A program made the position numbers and the translations under genes. From Prevotella melaninogenica (GTDB lineage Bacteria > Bacteroidota > Bacteroidia > Bacteroidales > Bacteroidaceae): 64,000 bases of DNA. Positions 18,615 through 27,065 of the stretch are shown here, one piece after another; the first letter of the stretch is position 1, and the number at the start of each line of letters is the position of its first letter. The stretch lies in assembly GCF_018127965.1 (NCBI RefSeq), contig NZ_CP072350.1:1178001-1242000 (forward strand), in the 5' to 3' direction. The notes beneath the pieces were generated by a model. It did no database searches. It saw only the letters and a list, made by a program, of their open reading frames with translations, and was not told the DNA's origin.

Positions 18615-20699
18615 TTATTTCTTTCTCAATACTACAGCACTACGAGCTGGTATATAAAGTTTGAGCCAACCTTTATGATCTTTCTCATAAAGAGGGTCGC
18701 TATTTGTGAAATGCTCTACTGTATCATCAGCAAAGCCAAAGCCACCAAACTCTCTGGCATCTGTGTTTAACACTACATTATAAGAACCCTCTGGCACCAA
18801 GAAACCATAATCAGAATAAGAATGTGTTGGTGAGAAGTTGAATACAAAGATTAACTCTCCCCTACTAAATGCCAATATCTGGTCGCCATCATTGTGCCAA
18901 ATCTCTTGGATAGGAGTCTCATTAAACTTCTTCTCACTTGTAATTACCTCCAACATCTTGCGGTCGAAGTCGCCAAGCAAGTGATAACACAACTCCTCGT
19001 TATCAACCAAGTTCCACTGTCGACGGGCATACTTATAACTCCATCCATTCCCTTCACGTGGGAAGTCAATCCACTCTGGATGACCAAACTCATTACCCAT
19101 AAAGTTCAGATAACCACCATTAATAGCAGCAATTGTGGCAAGACGAATCATCTTATGCAGTGCAATGCCACGATGAGTCATCTCTGTCTCGTCTCCCTTA
19201 CGAAAATGCCAATACATATCTGAATCTACTAATCGGAAGATAATCGTCTTATCGCCCACCAACGCTTGGTCGTGTGATTCACAATAAGAAATAGTTTTCT
19301 CATCAGAACGACGGTTCTTTATCTCCCAGAAGATAGAAGAAGGCTTCCAAGCTTCGTCTGGTAACTCCTTGATAGTCTTTATCCAGTAGTCTGGAATATT
19401 CATTGCCATACGATAATCAAAGCCGTATCCACCATCCTTAAACTTAGCTGCTAAACCTGGCATACCCGACACTTCCTCTGCAATCGTTACTGCATTCTTG
19501 TTTACCTCATGGATAAGACAGTTGGCAAGTGTCAAATAACAGATAGCGTTATCATCCTGATGTCCATTGAAATAGTCGGCATAATTGCAGAATGCTTCAC
19601 CTAATCCATGACTGTAATAAAGCATTGAAGTCACACCATCAAAGCGGAAACCATCAAAGTGATATTCCTCTAACCAGTATTTACAGTTAGACAAAAGGAA
19701 GTGGAGAACCTCGTCTTTACCATAATCGAAACATAGCGAATCCCATGCTGGATGCTCATGACGCTCACCCGGATAGAAGTACTGATTAGGATCACCAGCT
19801 AAGTTGCCCAAGCCTTCCACCTCGTTCTTAACAGCATGAGAGTGAACGATATCCATGATAACAGCAATACCATTCTTATGCGCTTCATCAATGAGTGCCT
19901 TCAACTCTTCAGGCGTTCCGAAGCGTGAACTGGCTGCAAAGAAAGAGCTAACGTGATAACCAAAGCTACCATAATAAGGATGTTCCTGAATAGCCATAAT
20001 CTGAATGGCGTTATATCCGTCCTTAATTATACGTGGCAATACCTTCTCACGGAACTCATTATATGTTCCAACCTTCTCCTCATCCTGTGCCATACCAATG
20101 TGACACTCGTAGATCAACAGTGGAGAAGTCTGTGGCTTAAAGGTCTTTTTCTTCCAAACATATGGCTCAGCAGGTGCCCATACCTGTGCAGAGAAGATTT
20201 TACTTGCTTCATCTTGAACAACACGCTGTGCCCAAGCAGGGATGCGCTCACCTTCTCCACCTTCCCAATGTACACGCATCTTATAGTACTGACCATGCTG
20301 CATAGCGTCATGTGGGAGCATAAGTTCCCAATTACCAGTACCCTCAATCTTGTGACATTGATAGGCTTCTTGTTCATTCCAACCATTGAAATCACCAACA
20401 AGATAGATCTCAGTAGCGTTAGGAGCCCATTCACGAAATACCCATCCGTCAGCCGTCTGATGCAAACCATAGTAGTTATGGCCGTTTGCAAAATCCGAGA
20501 GTGTCAACTGACCATTCTGAGTAAGCTGATTCATCTTCCAAAGAGCATGCTCGTGACGTCCACGAATCGCATCCTCATAAGGAGCCAAATAGGCATCATT
20601 CTTAACGAGTCCTATGTGAGACGGCTCCTTCACTTTTGCCATTTTAGCAGAAGTCTTTTTGACTGGAGCCTTCTTTGTTGTGGTCTTTTTTGTAACCAT
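18615..20699 (-). CDS. glgB: 1,4-alpha-glucan branching enzyme (GH13)
   Basis: 694 residues. The enzyme cuts alpha-1,4 glucan chains and rejoins them through alpha-1,6 bonds. A Lys/Ala/Thr-rich leader (MVTKKTTTKKAPVKKTSAKM) precedes a CBM48-like domain (DGWVFREWAPNATEIYLVGDFNGWN), then the GH13 barrel: region I MDIVHSHAVKNE, region II with nucleophile Asp in DGFRFDGVTSM, region III with acid Glu in TIAEEVSGMPG, region IV YCESHDQ. The C-terminal beta domain ends in VVLRKK. The layout resembles eukaryotic-type branching enzymes, as is usual in Bacteroidetes. It sits between a MORN-repeat gene and a membrane-protein gene; no other glycogen gene is in the window. Confidence 0.95.
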   Translation of the reverse strand: MVTKKTTTKKAPVKKTSAKMAKVKEPSHIGLVKNDAYLAPYEDAIRGRHEHALWKMNQLTQNGQLTLSDFANGHNYYGLHQTADGWVFREWAPNATEIYLVGDFNGWNEQEAYQCHKIEGTGNWELMLPHDAMQHGQYYKMRVHWEGGEGERIPAWAQRVVQDEASKIFSAQVWAPAEPYVWKKKTFKPQTSPLLIYECHIGMAQDEEKVGTYNEFREKVLPRIIKDGYNAIQIMAIQEHPYYGSFGYHVSSFFAASSRFGTPEELKALIDEAHKNGIAVIMDIVHSHAVKNEVEGLGNLAGDPNQYFYPGERHEHPAWDSLCFDYGKDEVLHFLLSNCKYWLEEYHFDGFRFDGVTSMLYYSHGLGEAFCNYADYFNGHQDDNAICYLTLANCLIHEVNKNAVTIAEEVSGMPGLAAKFKDGGYGFDYRMAMNIPDYWIKTIKELPDEAWKPSSIFWEIKNRRSDEKTISYCESHDQALVGDKTIIFRLVDSDMYWHFRKGDETEMTHRGIALHKMIRLATIAAINGGYLNFMGNEFGHPEWIDFPREGNGWSYKYARRQWNLVDNEELCYHLLGDFDRKMLEVITSEKKFNETPIQEIWHNDGDQILAFSRGELIFVFNFSPTHSYSDYGFLVPEGSYNVVLNTDAREFGGFGFADDTVEHFTNSDPLYEKDHKGWLKLYIPARSAVVLRKK

Positions 20700-20739
20700 G
20701 GTAGATAAGCTTTATGTTATTTGTTATATTTTGTAAAGG

Positions 20740-21852
20740 CTAATTCGTATAGCGTTTTCCTCCTTCATAATAACCGCTGGCAGTTACTTTACCATTCTTA
20801 TCACGCTCAATGAACTTTCCATCACGGCGGTCATCACGATAGTTACCTTCAAAACGTACACCATCTGCAGACTCCTCAACAGCTGTTCCATTTCTTTTGC
20901 CATTGTGGTAGCTGCCACGAAACTTACTGCCATCAGCATAGTGAATGATGATTAGTCCTTCTAATAAACCATTTCGGAACTGCCCCTCATACACATCCTT
21001 ATTCTTCTTGGTAAGTTTACCCTGTCCGTTCTGCATGTCTTTCTCCCAATAACCTACATAGATATCGCCATTATTCCATGACATTGTGCCATAGCCTGAC
21101 TTAAGTCCTTTAAGGAAATGACCAGAATATTGGTCGCCATTCTTATAACGGAAGATGCCTTGTCCTGTGCGTTCGCCATCTAAATATTCGCCATCATAGC
21201 TTTCGCCATCCTTGAATTTATAGATACCCTTACCATTCTGTAGGTCATTCTTCCACTCTCCATTATATTCATCACCATCAGCATAAATATAAATTCCTCT
21301 ACCTTCCTTTAGGTTATTCACCCAGTTTCCTGTGAATGATGAGCGGTCAGGCCATTTGAAACTGCCATGTCCGTTCTTCATGTCGTTCTTCCATGAGCCT
21401 TCATAAAACGCACCATTGGCAAAGATATACTTTCCTTCACCACTTCTTTTGTCATGGTCCCAGTTGCCAATATACTTATCACCATTGTAATAATACATTG
21501 TTCCCTGTCCCTGCTGATAGTCCTTGTACCATAAACCATCATAACGATTACCATTGGCAAAGTAGTAAACACCTTGCCCATGTTGTTGATCTTGGAACCA
21601 CTGACCTACATATTTCTCACCATCTGCAAACTTATAGGTTCCTTGTCCATGGCGTAAACCTTTCATATAATCGCCTTCATAGACATTACCTTTCTTATAA
21701 GTTGTTTTTCCTTTACCATTAGGTTTACCACGGAACATCTGTCCATGATAAGTTCCTCCATCCTGTGTTGTACAAGTTCCTATCTCTATGTTTTGTGCAA
21801 AGAGACACGAAGGAAGGAGAAGTAACAATATGATGATATATTTATGTTTCAC
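20740..21852 (-). CDS. Exported MORN-repeat protein
   Basis: The best start is the GTG at 21852 (VKHKYIIILLLLLPSCLFAQ), which gives a compact signal peptide; a TTG-like or ATG start at 21912 adds 20 polar residues before it. The mature protein is almost entirely 14 MORN repeats of exactly 23 residues, of the form YxGxWxxxxxxGxGxxxxxxGxx, the last three degenerate. MORN repeats form elongated beta-structures that bind lipids or proteins. The 69-bp DNA periodicity makes the gene a likely site of repeat-number variation. It lies 40 bp upstream of glgB on the same strand. Confidence 0.8.
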   Translation of the reverse strand: MKHKYIIILLLLLPSCLFAQNIEIGTCTTQDGGTYHGQMFRGKPNGKGKTTYKKGNVYEGDYMKGLRHGQGTYKFADGEKYVGQWFQDQQHGQGVYYFANGNRYDGLWYKDYQQGQGTMYYYNGDKYIGNWDHDKRSGEGKYIFANGAFYEGSWKNDMKNGHGSFKWPDRSSFTGNWVNNLKEGRGIYIYADGDEYNGEWKNDLQNGKGIYKFKDGESYDGEYLDGERTGQGIFRYKNGDQYSGHFLKGLKSGYGTMSWNNGDIYVGYWEKDMQNGQGKLTKKNKDVYEGQFRNGLLEGLIIIHYADGSKFRGSYHNGKRNGTAVEESADGVRFEGNYRDDRRDGKFIERDKNGKVTASGYYEGGKRYTN

Positions 21853-22264
21853 GTTTCTCGTTTTTAGTTTATTATAATTAAAATAACCTATATGCAAAGA
21901 TACCGATTTCAACTGAGAACAACAAATTTATAAAACATTTTTAAGCCATGTTCTCAAAATTACGTTTGTAAGCATTTACTTTTATAGAGAAGGAGCGAAA
22001 TCCATTATAAATGATAAAGAAATTTGAACAAAGTGAGGGAGTATGATATTTAAACTAATAGGATAAAGTTCTCTTTTTATAATTAAATTTTCAAGATGTG
22101 TCACTATAAAAAGGCAGACACTTGATTATATCTTATTTCTTTGTAAAAGTATGTTCAAAATCAAACTAATGTCTGCTGTGGGTGATATAATACCTTTACA
22201 ACCTCAAATTGTTATCACTTTGACTATGTTTTGGAAAACAAAGAACATTCAACACAAATGGTAC

Positions 22265-22318
22265 TTACCATCCGCACGAATGGTGTTAAGGCTCCGCACA
22301 ACATGTGCGCATCATCAG
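22265..22318. repeat. 22-bp repeat array, class B, copy 3
   Basis: Units at 22265-22286 (CCATCCGCACGAATGGTGT) and 22287-22308 (GGCTCCGCACAACATGTGC) plus a partial third. It lies between the start of the MORN gene and the end of the orphan transcript. I see no gene in 21913-22471. Confidence 0.7.
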
Positions 22319-22471
22319 AACGTTGAGAAATAACAAGTGGATAGATGCTTTTATACCATTACAACATTACGTAAAACACCACTTCTATATGCTTATAGGA
22401 AGACTTCATCAAGAAAGAATGCTCAACACTCACAACCTGAATGTTTAAATAACACTGCAAAGGAGAGAATT

Positions 22472-22738
22472 ACAAAAGAATTAAAGGGCACAGCAAGTAA
22501 TTTGCTGTGCCCTTTAATACCCACATTTCTGTGAGTTCTTTGAGCTTGACTTTTGGTTCGCGCCTCACGGCGTTCCCCAATCATCTTGCGTCATTGTTAT
22601 CCTTTAATCAATCTCATATTACCTTAACTACACCTATTTTAAATCTAACCTGAACAATCTCTTTTGTTCTACCTTAAAATAATAACTAAAAACCTAAATC
22701 TATTACTACTAACCTAAACAATCTATATTTGTCTTTTG
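22472..22738 (-). ncRNA. Candidate orphan small RNA or leader transcript (~267 nt)
   Basis: A full promoter on the minus strand points to a start near 22738. Transcription would end in a perfect 16-bp hairpin (TTAAAGGGCACAGCAA at 22481-22496 with TTGCTGTGCCCTTTAA at 22502-22517, loop of 5), followed on that strand by TTCTTTTG. The transcript contains a direct repeat (AGATTGTTTAGGTTAG and AGATTGTTCAGGTTAG). It also holds two tiny frames: AAGGATAACAATG leads a 9-codon frame (22594-22565, MTQDDWGTP), whose TGA overlaps a GTG that opens a 32-codon frame (22568-22470). It could be a regulatory RNA, a leader peptide unit or a micro-protein gene. I recognise no family. Confidence 0.45.
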
Positions 22739-22744
22739 ACGATG

Positions 22745-22775
22745 CAAAGGTACAACTGTTTGCGCACACAACAAA
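22745..22775 (-). promoter_or_regulatory. Consensus promoter of the orphan transcript
   Basis: On the minus strand TTTG (complement of 22772-22775), a 19-bp spacer, then TACCTTTG (complement of 22745-22752). This is an exact Bacteroidetes promoter with no annotated gene downstream. Confidence 0.7.
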
Positions 22776-22929
22776 ACTTTTTCACGATTATTTTCAGCAA
22801 AACAACGTTTATTGATATACATCAAGTGAAATAACAAAGAAGGGATATAAAAAAGAGGGAGGAAAGAAGTTGGTTTATAATGAGCAACCACCATAAGTCC
22901 AAAGCTATCTTTTGGACAGAATAAGCACA

Positions 22930-22971
22930 AATAAAAAATGTTGGAACACATAAACTATGCGTTCCAACATT
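22930..22971 (-). terminator. Rho-independent terminator of prs
   Basis: AATGTTGGAAC (22938-22948) pairs with GTTCCAACATT (22961-22971). On the minus strand the stem runs into a T tract (TTTTTTATTTG). It lies 47 bp past the prs stop codon. Confidence 0.8.
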
Positions 22972-23017
22972 ACTACATATTCTTTTATAAAAAAGACTTA
23001 TCTTACGTTATTCCTTA

Positions 23018-23956
23018 TTATATAAGGTACTGGCTTGAGATACTCTCATTGTTCAATACACGCTGAATTGTTTCTGCAAACATATCAGCTACAGAAATCT
23101 GCTTTACCTTTGAGCAACGAGCAGTATATGGAATAGAGTCTGTGAAAACCATCTCCTCCAACGCTGAAGCCTCTACACGCTCAGTAGCAGGACCACTCAT
23201 CACACAATGAGAAGCAATAGCACGTACACTCTTAGCACCTGCCTCCTTCATAACGTCAGCTGCCTTGGTGATAGTACCAGCTGTATCAACCATATCATCA
23301 ACGATGATAACGTTCTTATCTTTCACATCACCAATAATCTGAATTGTGTCAACGACATTGGCACGTGCACGAGTCTTGTTACAAAGAACCAGTGGACAAC
23401 CAAGATACTTAGCGTAAGTATTAGCACGCTTAGAGCCACCTACATCAGGACTTGCTATAACAAGATCCTTCAAATGTAAGCCCTGAACATAAGGAAGAAG
23501 AACACCGCTTGCATAGAGATGGTCAACAGGAACATTGAAGAAACCCTGAATCTGATCTGCATGTAAGTCCATTGTAATCAGACGGTCGATACCAGCAACA
23601 CTCAACAAGTCGGCTACTAATTTCGCACCAATGCTGACACGTGGCTTATCCTTACGGTCTTGACGCGCCCAACCAAAATAAGGCATAACGGCGATAATAT
23701 GACGAGCAGAAGCACGCTTAGCTGCATCAATCATCAAGAGAAGCTCCATAAGGTTGTCAGAGTTTGGGAAAGTGCTCTGTACAAGGAAGACATCCTTACC
23801 ACGAATACTCTGCTCGTAAGAAACGACAAATTCGCCGTCAGAGAAGCGGGTCATCACCAAGTTACCAAGCGGACAGCCAAGGCTGGCGCAGATTTTCTCA
23901 GCAAGGTATCTCGTCTTTGTACCTGAGAATACCAAAAAAGAGTTATTTTCACTCAT
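23018..23956 (-). CDS. prs: Ribose-phosphate pyrophosphokinase
   Basis: 312 residues, the standard length. PRPP synthetase makes phosphoribosyl pyrophosphate from ribose 5-phosphate and ATP for nucleotide, His, Trp and NAD synthesis. Visible motifs are FSGTKTRYLAEKICASLG at the N-terminus, the ATP-binding YFGWARQDRKDKPR, the cation-binding ITMDLHADQIQGFFN, and the PRPP loop VIIVDDMVDTAGTI. The start ATG at 23956 is followed by SENNSFLVFSG, as usual in Bacteroidetes. The ThiE-like gene lies 55 bp upstream on the same strand, so the two may share a message; I see no clear -7 box between them. Confidence 0.97.
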   Translation of the reverse strand: MSENNSFLVFSGTKTRYLAEKICASLGCPLGNLVMTRFSDGEFVVSYEQSIRGKDVFLVQSTFPNSDNLMELLLMIDAAKRASARHIIAVMPYFGWARQDRKDKPRVSIGAKLVADLLSVAGIDRLITMDLHADQIQGFFNVPVDHLYASGVLLPYVQGLHLKDLVIASPDVGGSKRANTYAKYLGCPLVLCNKTRARANVVDTIQIIGDVKDKNVIIVDDMVDTAGTITKAADVMKEAGAKSVRAIASHCVMSGPATERVEASALEEMVFTDSIPYTARCSKVKQISVADMFAETIQRVLNNESISSQYLI

Positions 23957-24010
23957 TTCTTTTAGTTGTTTATATTGATAACGTATAAATCTTTATAAGT
24001 CTCCGCATCA

Positions 24011-24619
24011 TTAACAGAGGGCACGTAACTTACGGAAGTGATTAATGATAGAGCTAAAATTCTGTTCATTATAAATACGAAACTTATCCCATAAGTCGTT
24101 CCGAACCACTACTCCACCAAAGTCAAGCTCACGAAGAATAGGTATATCGTCTATCGTCACACCACCCATTGCATAAACATGTCGACCAAGAATGCCCTGC
24201 CTATAAGCCTCGTCTAATTCAAGATCAGAGAGAACACGCTCTTCTTTTTCCGATTGTTCACGAGGTTGGTGGATATTCTTTAGAAAGACATAGTCCGATT
24301 GTTTCTTCATAGCCTTTAGCTGCATCACATCATCACAAGTTCTACTTAGAGAGCCACGATAGCCACGAGGCACAGCAACACTTGAGTTATCCAAGTGGAT
24401 ACCACCCAAAGAAAACTCATTCTTCATATTAAAATGCTGATGTATTGTGATTTTACGATGATATTCAGAAGGCAAAAGTGAAAGAAGACGTTCCAAATAA
24501 AGTGGGGAAGTATCTGCCTTCGAGATGTGCAGACTATCAAGCCCTTCCTCGAAAAGCATACTCAAAATCTTATCTTCTTCCACAAAATACGTGGACTTAG
24601 TCATGATGACCAGTTTCAT
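24011..24619 (-). CDS. Thiamine phosphate synthase-like protein (ThiE/TenI family)
   Basis: 202 residues. ThiE joins HMP-PP and thiazole phosphate to make thiamine phosphate. The barrel features are partly visible: LVIMTKSTYFVEEDKIL, the KADTSPLYLERLL segment, GGIHLDNSS (the usual GVHLG position), VFLKNI (for the VGVGPIF-type site) and YAMGGVTIDDIPILRELDFG near the end (the phosphate-binding GGI). Several catalytic-site residues of true ThiE are changed, and no other thiamine gene is adjacent, so a TenI-like or unrelated function is possible. A strong promoter lies just upstream. Confidence 0.65.
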   Translation of the reverse strand: MKLVIMTKSTYFVEEDKILSMLFEEGLDSLHISKADTSPLYLERLLSLLPSEYHRKITIHQHFNMKNEFSLGGIHLDNSSVAVPRGYRGSLSRTCDDVMQLKAMKKQSDYVFLKNIHQPREQSEKEERVLSDLELDEAYRQGILGRHVYAMGGVTIDDIPILRELDFGGVVVRNDLWDKFRIYNEQNFSSIINHFRKLRALC

Positions 24620-24640
24620 GCCTTTAGTTTATTTGTATTG

Positions 24641-24672
24641 CAAAGGTAGAGATTATTTCCCATAACTGCAAA
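24641..24672 (-). promoter_or_regulatory. Promoter of the ThiE-like gene, divergent from nspC
   Basis: On the minus strand TTTG (complement of 24669-24672), a 20-bp spacer and TACCTTTG (complement of 24641-24648). The nspC -7 box (24681-24688) lies directly beside it, so the two promoters are back to back. Confidence 0.7.
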
Positions 24673-24680
24673 TTTTTCCT

Positions 24681-24688
24681 TATATTTG
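24681..24688 (+). promoter_or_regulatory. -7 box of nspC
   Basis: TATATTTG ends 4 bp before the nspC ATG, so the message would be leaderless or nearly so. No TTTG is found at the expected upstream distance. Confidence 0.5.
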
Positions 24689-24692
24689 CACC

Positions 24693-25859
24693 ATGAAAAT
24701 AAATCCATTAACATACGCCGAACTCTCTCGCCCAATGTATGTGCTGGAAGAGGAAAGGCTCAGAGAAAATCTAAACCTCATTGCCCACGTGGCAAAAGAG
24801 GCTGATGTTGAGATTATTCTCGCATTCAAAGCATACGCATTATGGCGTACGTTTCCTATTTTTCGTGAGTATATCAAGGCTACAACAGCCTCCTCTCTCT
24901 TTGAAGCTCGACTGGGCTTTGAGGAATTTGGAGCACCCACACACACCTTCTCACCAGGCTATACGGATTATGAAATTGACGACATCGCTCGCTGTTCATC
25001 ACATCTTGTCTTTAATTCATTGACACAATACGAGCGTTTTCACGTACGTGCCAAGATTGAAAATGAGAAGTTGAGTTTCGGTTTGCGTGTAAATCCTGAG
25101 TACTCAGAGGTAGAAACGCTCATTTATAACCCTTGTGCGCCTGGTACTCGCTTTGGAATATCATCCGATAAGCTACCAGAAACACTACCAGAGGACATTG
25201 ATGGTTTCCATATCCACTGTCATTGCGAGAGTGGTAGCGATGTCTTCGAGCGCACCTTAGTACATATAGAAGAGAAGTTTGGCAAGTGGTTCCCTCAACT
25301 AAAGTGGATTAACTTTGGTGGTGGCCATCTCATGACACGCAAAGACTATGATGTTAAACGTCTGATACATGTCTTGCGAGGATTCCGCAAACGCTATCCG
25401 TGGCTTAAGGTTATCCTCGAACCAGGCAGTGCCTTTGCTTGGCAGACGGGTCCACTGGTAGTACAAGTTGTTGATATAGTAGAGGATCATGGCATAAAGA
25501 CAGCTATCCTCAATGCAAGTTTTACCTGTCACATGCCCGATTGTCTTGAAATGCCTTACCACCCAGCCATTCGTAATGCAAAACTTGTCGACGAAGATGG
25601 TTCAGCAAAGGGCGAATATACCTACCGATTGGGTGCCAACAGCTGTCTGAGTGGTGACTGGATGGGTTCGTGGGACTTTGGTCATGCACTGGAAGTAGGC
25701 GAAAACATTATCTTTGAAGATATGCTCCACTACACGACTGTCAAGACAAATATGTTCAATGGTATCAGTCACCCAGCTATCGCCCTACTCCATACAGATA
25801 ACGAACTCGAGATGCTTCGCGAATATACTTACGAGGATTATCGTGACAGAATGGACTAA
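24693..25859 (+). CDS. nspC: Carboxynorspermidine decarboxylase
   Basis: 388 residues. NspC is a PLP enzyme of the alanine-racemase-like fold that decarboxylates carboxynorspermidine or carboxyspermidine in the alternative polyamine pathway. The PLP lysine is K46 in LAFKAYALW. Other family features are PSHQ-type TFSPGYTDYEIDD, GLRVNPEYSEV, the HIHCHCESGSDVFERTL segment, GGGHLMTRKDYDV, LEPGSAFAWQTG (phosphate contact) and the catalytic Cys region CHMPDCLEMPYHPAI. The partner dehydrogenase (CASDH) is not in the window. The next gene (J-protein) begins 60 bp downstream. Confidence 0.95.
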   Translation: MKINPLTYAELSRPMYVLEEERLRENLNLIAHVAKEADVEIILAFKAYALWRTFPIFREYIKATTASSLFEARLGFEEFGAPTHTFSPGYTDYEIDDIARCSSHLVFNSLTQYERFHVRAKIENEKLSFGLRVNPEYSEVETLIYNPCAPGTRFGISSDKLPETLPEDIDGFHIHCHCESGSDVFERTLVHIEEKFGKWFPQLKWINFGGGHLMTRKDYDVKRLIHVLRGFRKRYPWLKVILEPGSAFAWQTGPLVVQVVDIVEDHGIKTAILNASFTCHMPDCLEMPYHPAIRNAKLVDEDGSAKGEYTYRLGANSCLSGDWMGSWDFGHALEVGENIIFEDMLHYTTVKTNMFNGISHPAIALLHTDNELEMLREYTYEDYRDRMD

Positions 25860-25918
25860 TGGCACATTATTTGCTACCTTAAAGACGGTATTAAAACATT
25901 AATTAAGGAAGAAATATT

Positions 25919-26614
25919 ATGGCATTTATAGATTATTATAAGATTCTTGGTGTTGACCGCAACATCCCTCAAAAAGATGTGCGAGCAGCCTATAGAAAGA
26001 GAGCGAAGCAGTTTCATCCAGACTTACATCCAAACGACCCAAAGGCAAAAGCTAAATTCCAAGCATTGAGCGAGGCGTTTGAAGTTATCGGTGATCCTGA
26101 CAAGCGAGCTAAATACGATAAATACGGAGAGCAGTGGCGTAATGCTGAAGCCTACGAGAACGCTGGTGGATTCGGTGGAGCCCAAGGTGGACAAGGTGGG
26201 GGAAACCCATTTGGCGGGTTCGACTTTAGCAGTTTCGGCAGTGACGGAGGTGGTTTTAGCAGCTTCTTCCAAGACCTCTTTGGAGGCGGTGGACGTCGCC
26301 GTTCATCTGGATTCAATACTGGCAGAACACAAAGCCAACGTCCTACAGGACAAATGGAGGCTACTGTCGGTATCGACCTTTACACCGCATTATTAGGAGG
26401 TGAGGTAATCATACAACTGTCAGGAGGGCAGAAACTGAAACTGAAGGTTAAACCATTGACACAAGGTGGAACAAAGGTTCGCCTACGTGGTAAGGGTTAT
26501 GACCGAGGCGATGGCACCTTCGGCGACCTTATTATCACCTACAATGTGAAACTTCCTGACCACCTCACTGACCGTCAGAAAGAGCTGATTGAGCAGATGA
26601 GACGCGAAGGATAA
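25919..26614 (+). CDS. J-domain co-chaperone, short CbpA/DnaJ-like form
   Basis: 231 residues. J domain at 3-70 with the HPD motif (KQFHPDLHPND) that stimulates Hsp70 ATPase. A Gly/Phe-rich linker follows (about 78-125: GGFGGAQGGQGGGNPFGGFDFSSF). After it comes a single C-terminal substrate-binding domain, about 135-231 (EATVGIDLYTALLGGEVIIQ; LRGKGYDRGDGTFGDLIITY). CbpA is about 306 residues with two such domains; what remains here matches the second (CTD II). There is no DnaJ zinc finger. A terminator follows 20 bp after the stop. Confidence 0.9.
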   Translation: MAFIDYYKILGVDRNIPQKDVRAAYRKRAKQFHPDLHPNDPKAKAKFQALSEAFEVIGDPDKRAKYDKYGEQWRNAEAYENAGGFGGAQGGQGGGNPFGGFDFSSFGSDGGGFSSFFQDLFGGGGRRRSSGFNTGRTQSQRPTGQMEATVGIDLYTALLGGEVIIQLSGGQKLKLKVKPLTQGGTKVRLRGKGYDRGDGTFGDLIITYNVKLPDHLTDRQKELIEQMRREG

Positions 26615-26633
26615 TAAGCATATAGACACAACA

Positions 26634-26670
26634 AAGGAACTTTTACTCAATGTAGGAGTTCCTTTTTTTT
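26634..26670 (+). terminator. Rho-independent terminator after the J-protein gene
   Basis: AAGGAACT (26634-26641) pairs with AGTTCCTT (about 26657-26664), followed by a run of T to 26670. Confidence 0.85.
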
Positions 26671-26753
26671 ATCACAAGCATTATCATACAAGCCCATCAT
26701 TAGACCAAAATATCACTTATTCATATTAATAGGTATAGTTATTTGATAAGTGT

Positions 26754-26830
26754 TGACGAACAACACATGTCGTGCTTACCATCCGCACCATTGGTGTTCA
26801 CCATCCGCACCACACGTGCTAAGCATCAAC
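26754..26830. repeat. 22-bp repeat array, class B, copy 4
   Basis: Units at 26754-26775, 26776-26797 (CCATCCGCACCATTGGTGT) and 26798-26819 (CCATCCGCACCACACGTGC). The first two full units are almost the same as those of copy 3. It lies 3' of the J-protein gene; no gene is seen in 26671-27065. Confidence 0.72.
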
Positions 26831-27043
26831 ATATCGATAAGAAAGCGAAAGAAAGAACCTTTTTTGTCACTATAACATAAATAAGAAACTAATGATTAAC
26901 GATTCAAAGTTTGTTGACTTGACAGCATTACAACTCGCATTTAAACATGAGAAATAACACTGAAAAATTGACTCTTACAAAACAACGACTCAATCATTAG
27001 GAAAAAGGAGAAGTCTTACTTCTTTTGTTTAAATATTTTTTAG

Positions 27044-27051
27044 TATCTTTG
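27044..27051 (+). promoter_or_regulatory. -7 box, probably the original GH109-gene promoter, now cut off by the IS
   Basis: TATCTTTG at 27044-27051 lies just outside the left IS end (27066). Transcription would start near 27058, in the target-site duplication. The sequence beyond the IS (28657 on) is a normal AT-rich leader to the GH109 ATG at 28711. The -33 part is poor (TTTG at 27024-27027, spacer 16). Confidence 0.5.
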
Positions 27052-27065
27052 CCTACAAATACTTT

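Noticed and set aside
22554..22600. GC-rich patch with GGTTCG that suggested a tRNA
   Set aside because: No cloverleaf arms can be drawn around it; the hairpin CGCC-TCAC-GGCG is too short and isolated. I saw no tRNA or rRNA gene in the window.
22709..22951. 80-residue minus-strand frame near prs
   Set aside because: It runs over the prs terminator and the promoter of the orphan transcript, and looks like a chance frame.
24011..24619. TPP riboswitch upstream of the ThiE-like gene
   Set aside because: The start codon is about 20 bp after the -7 box, so there is no room for an aptamer.
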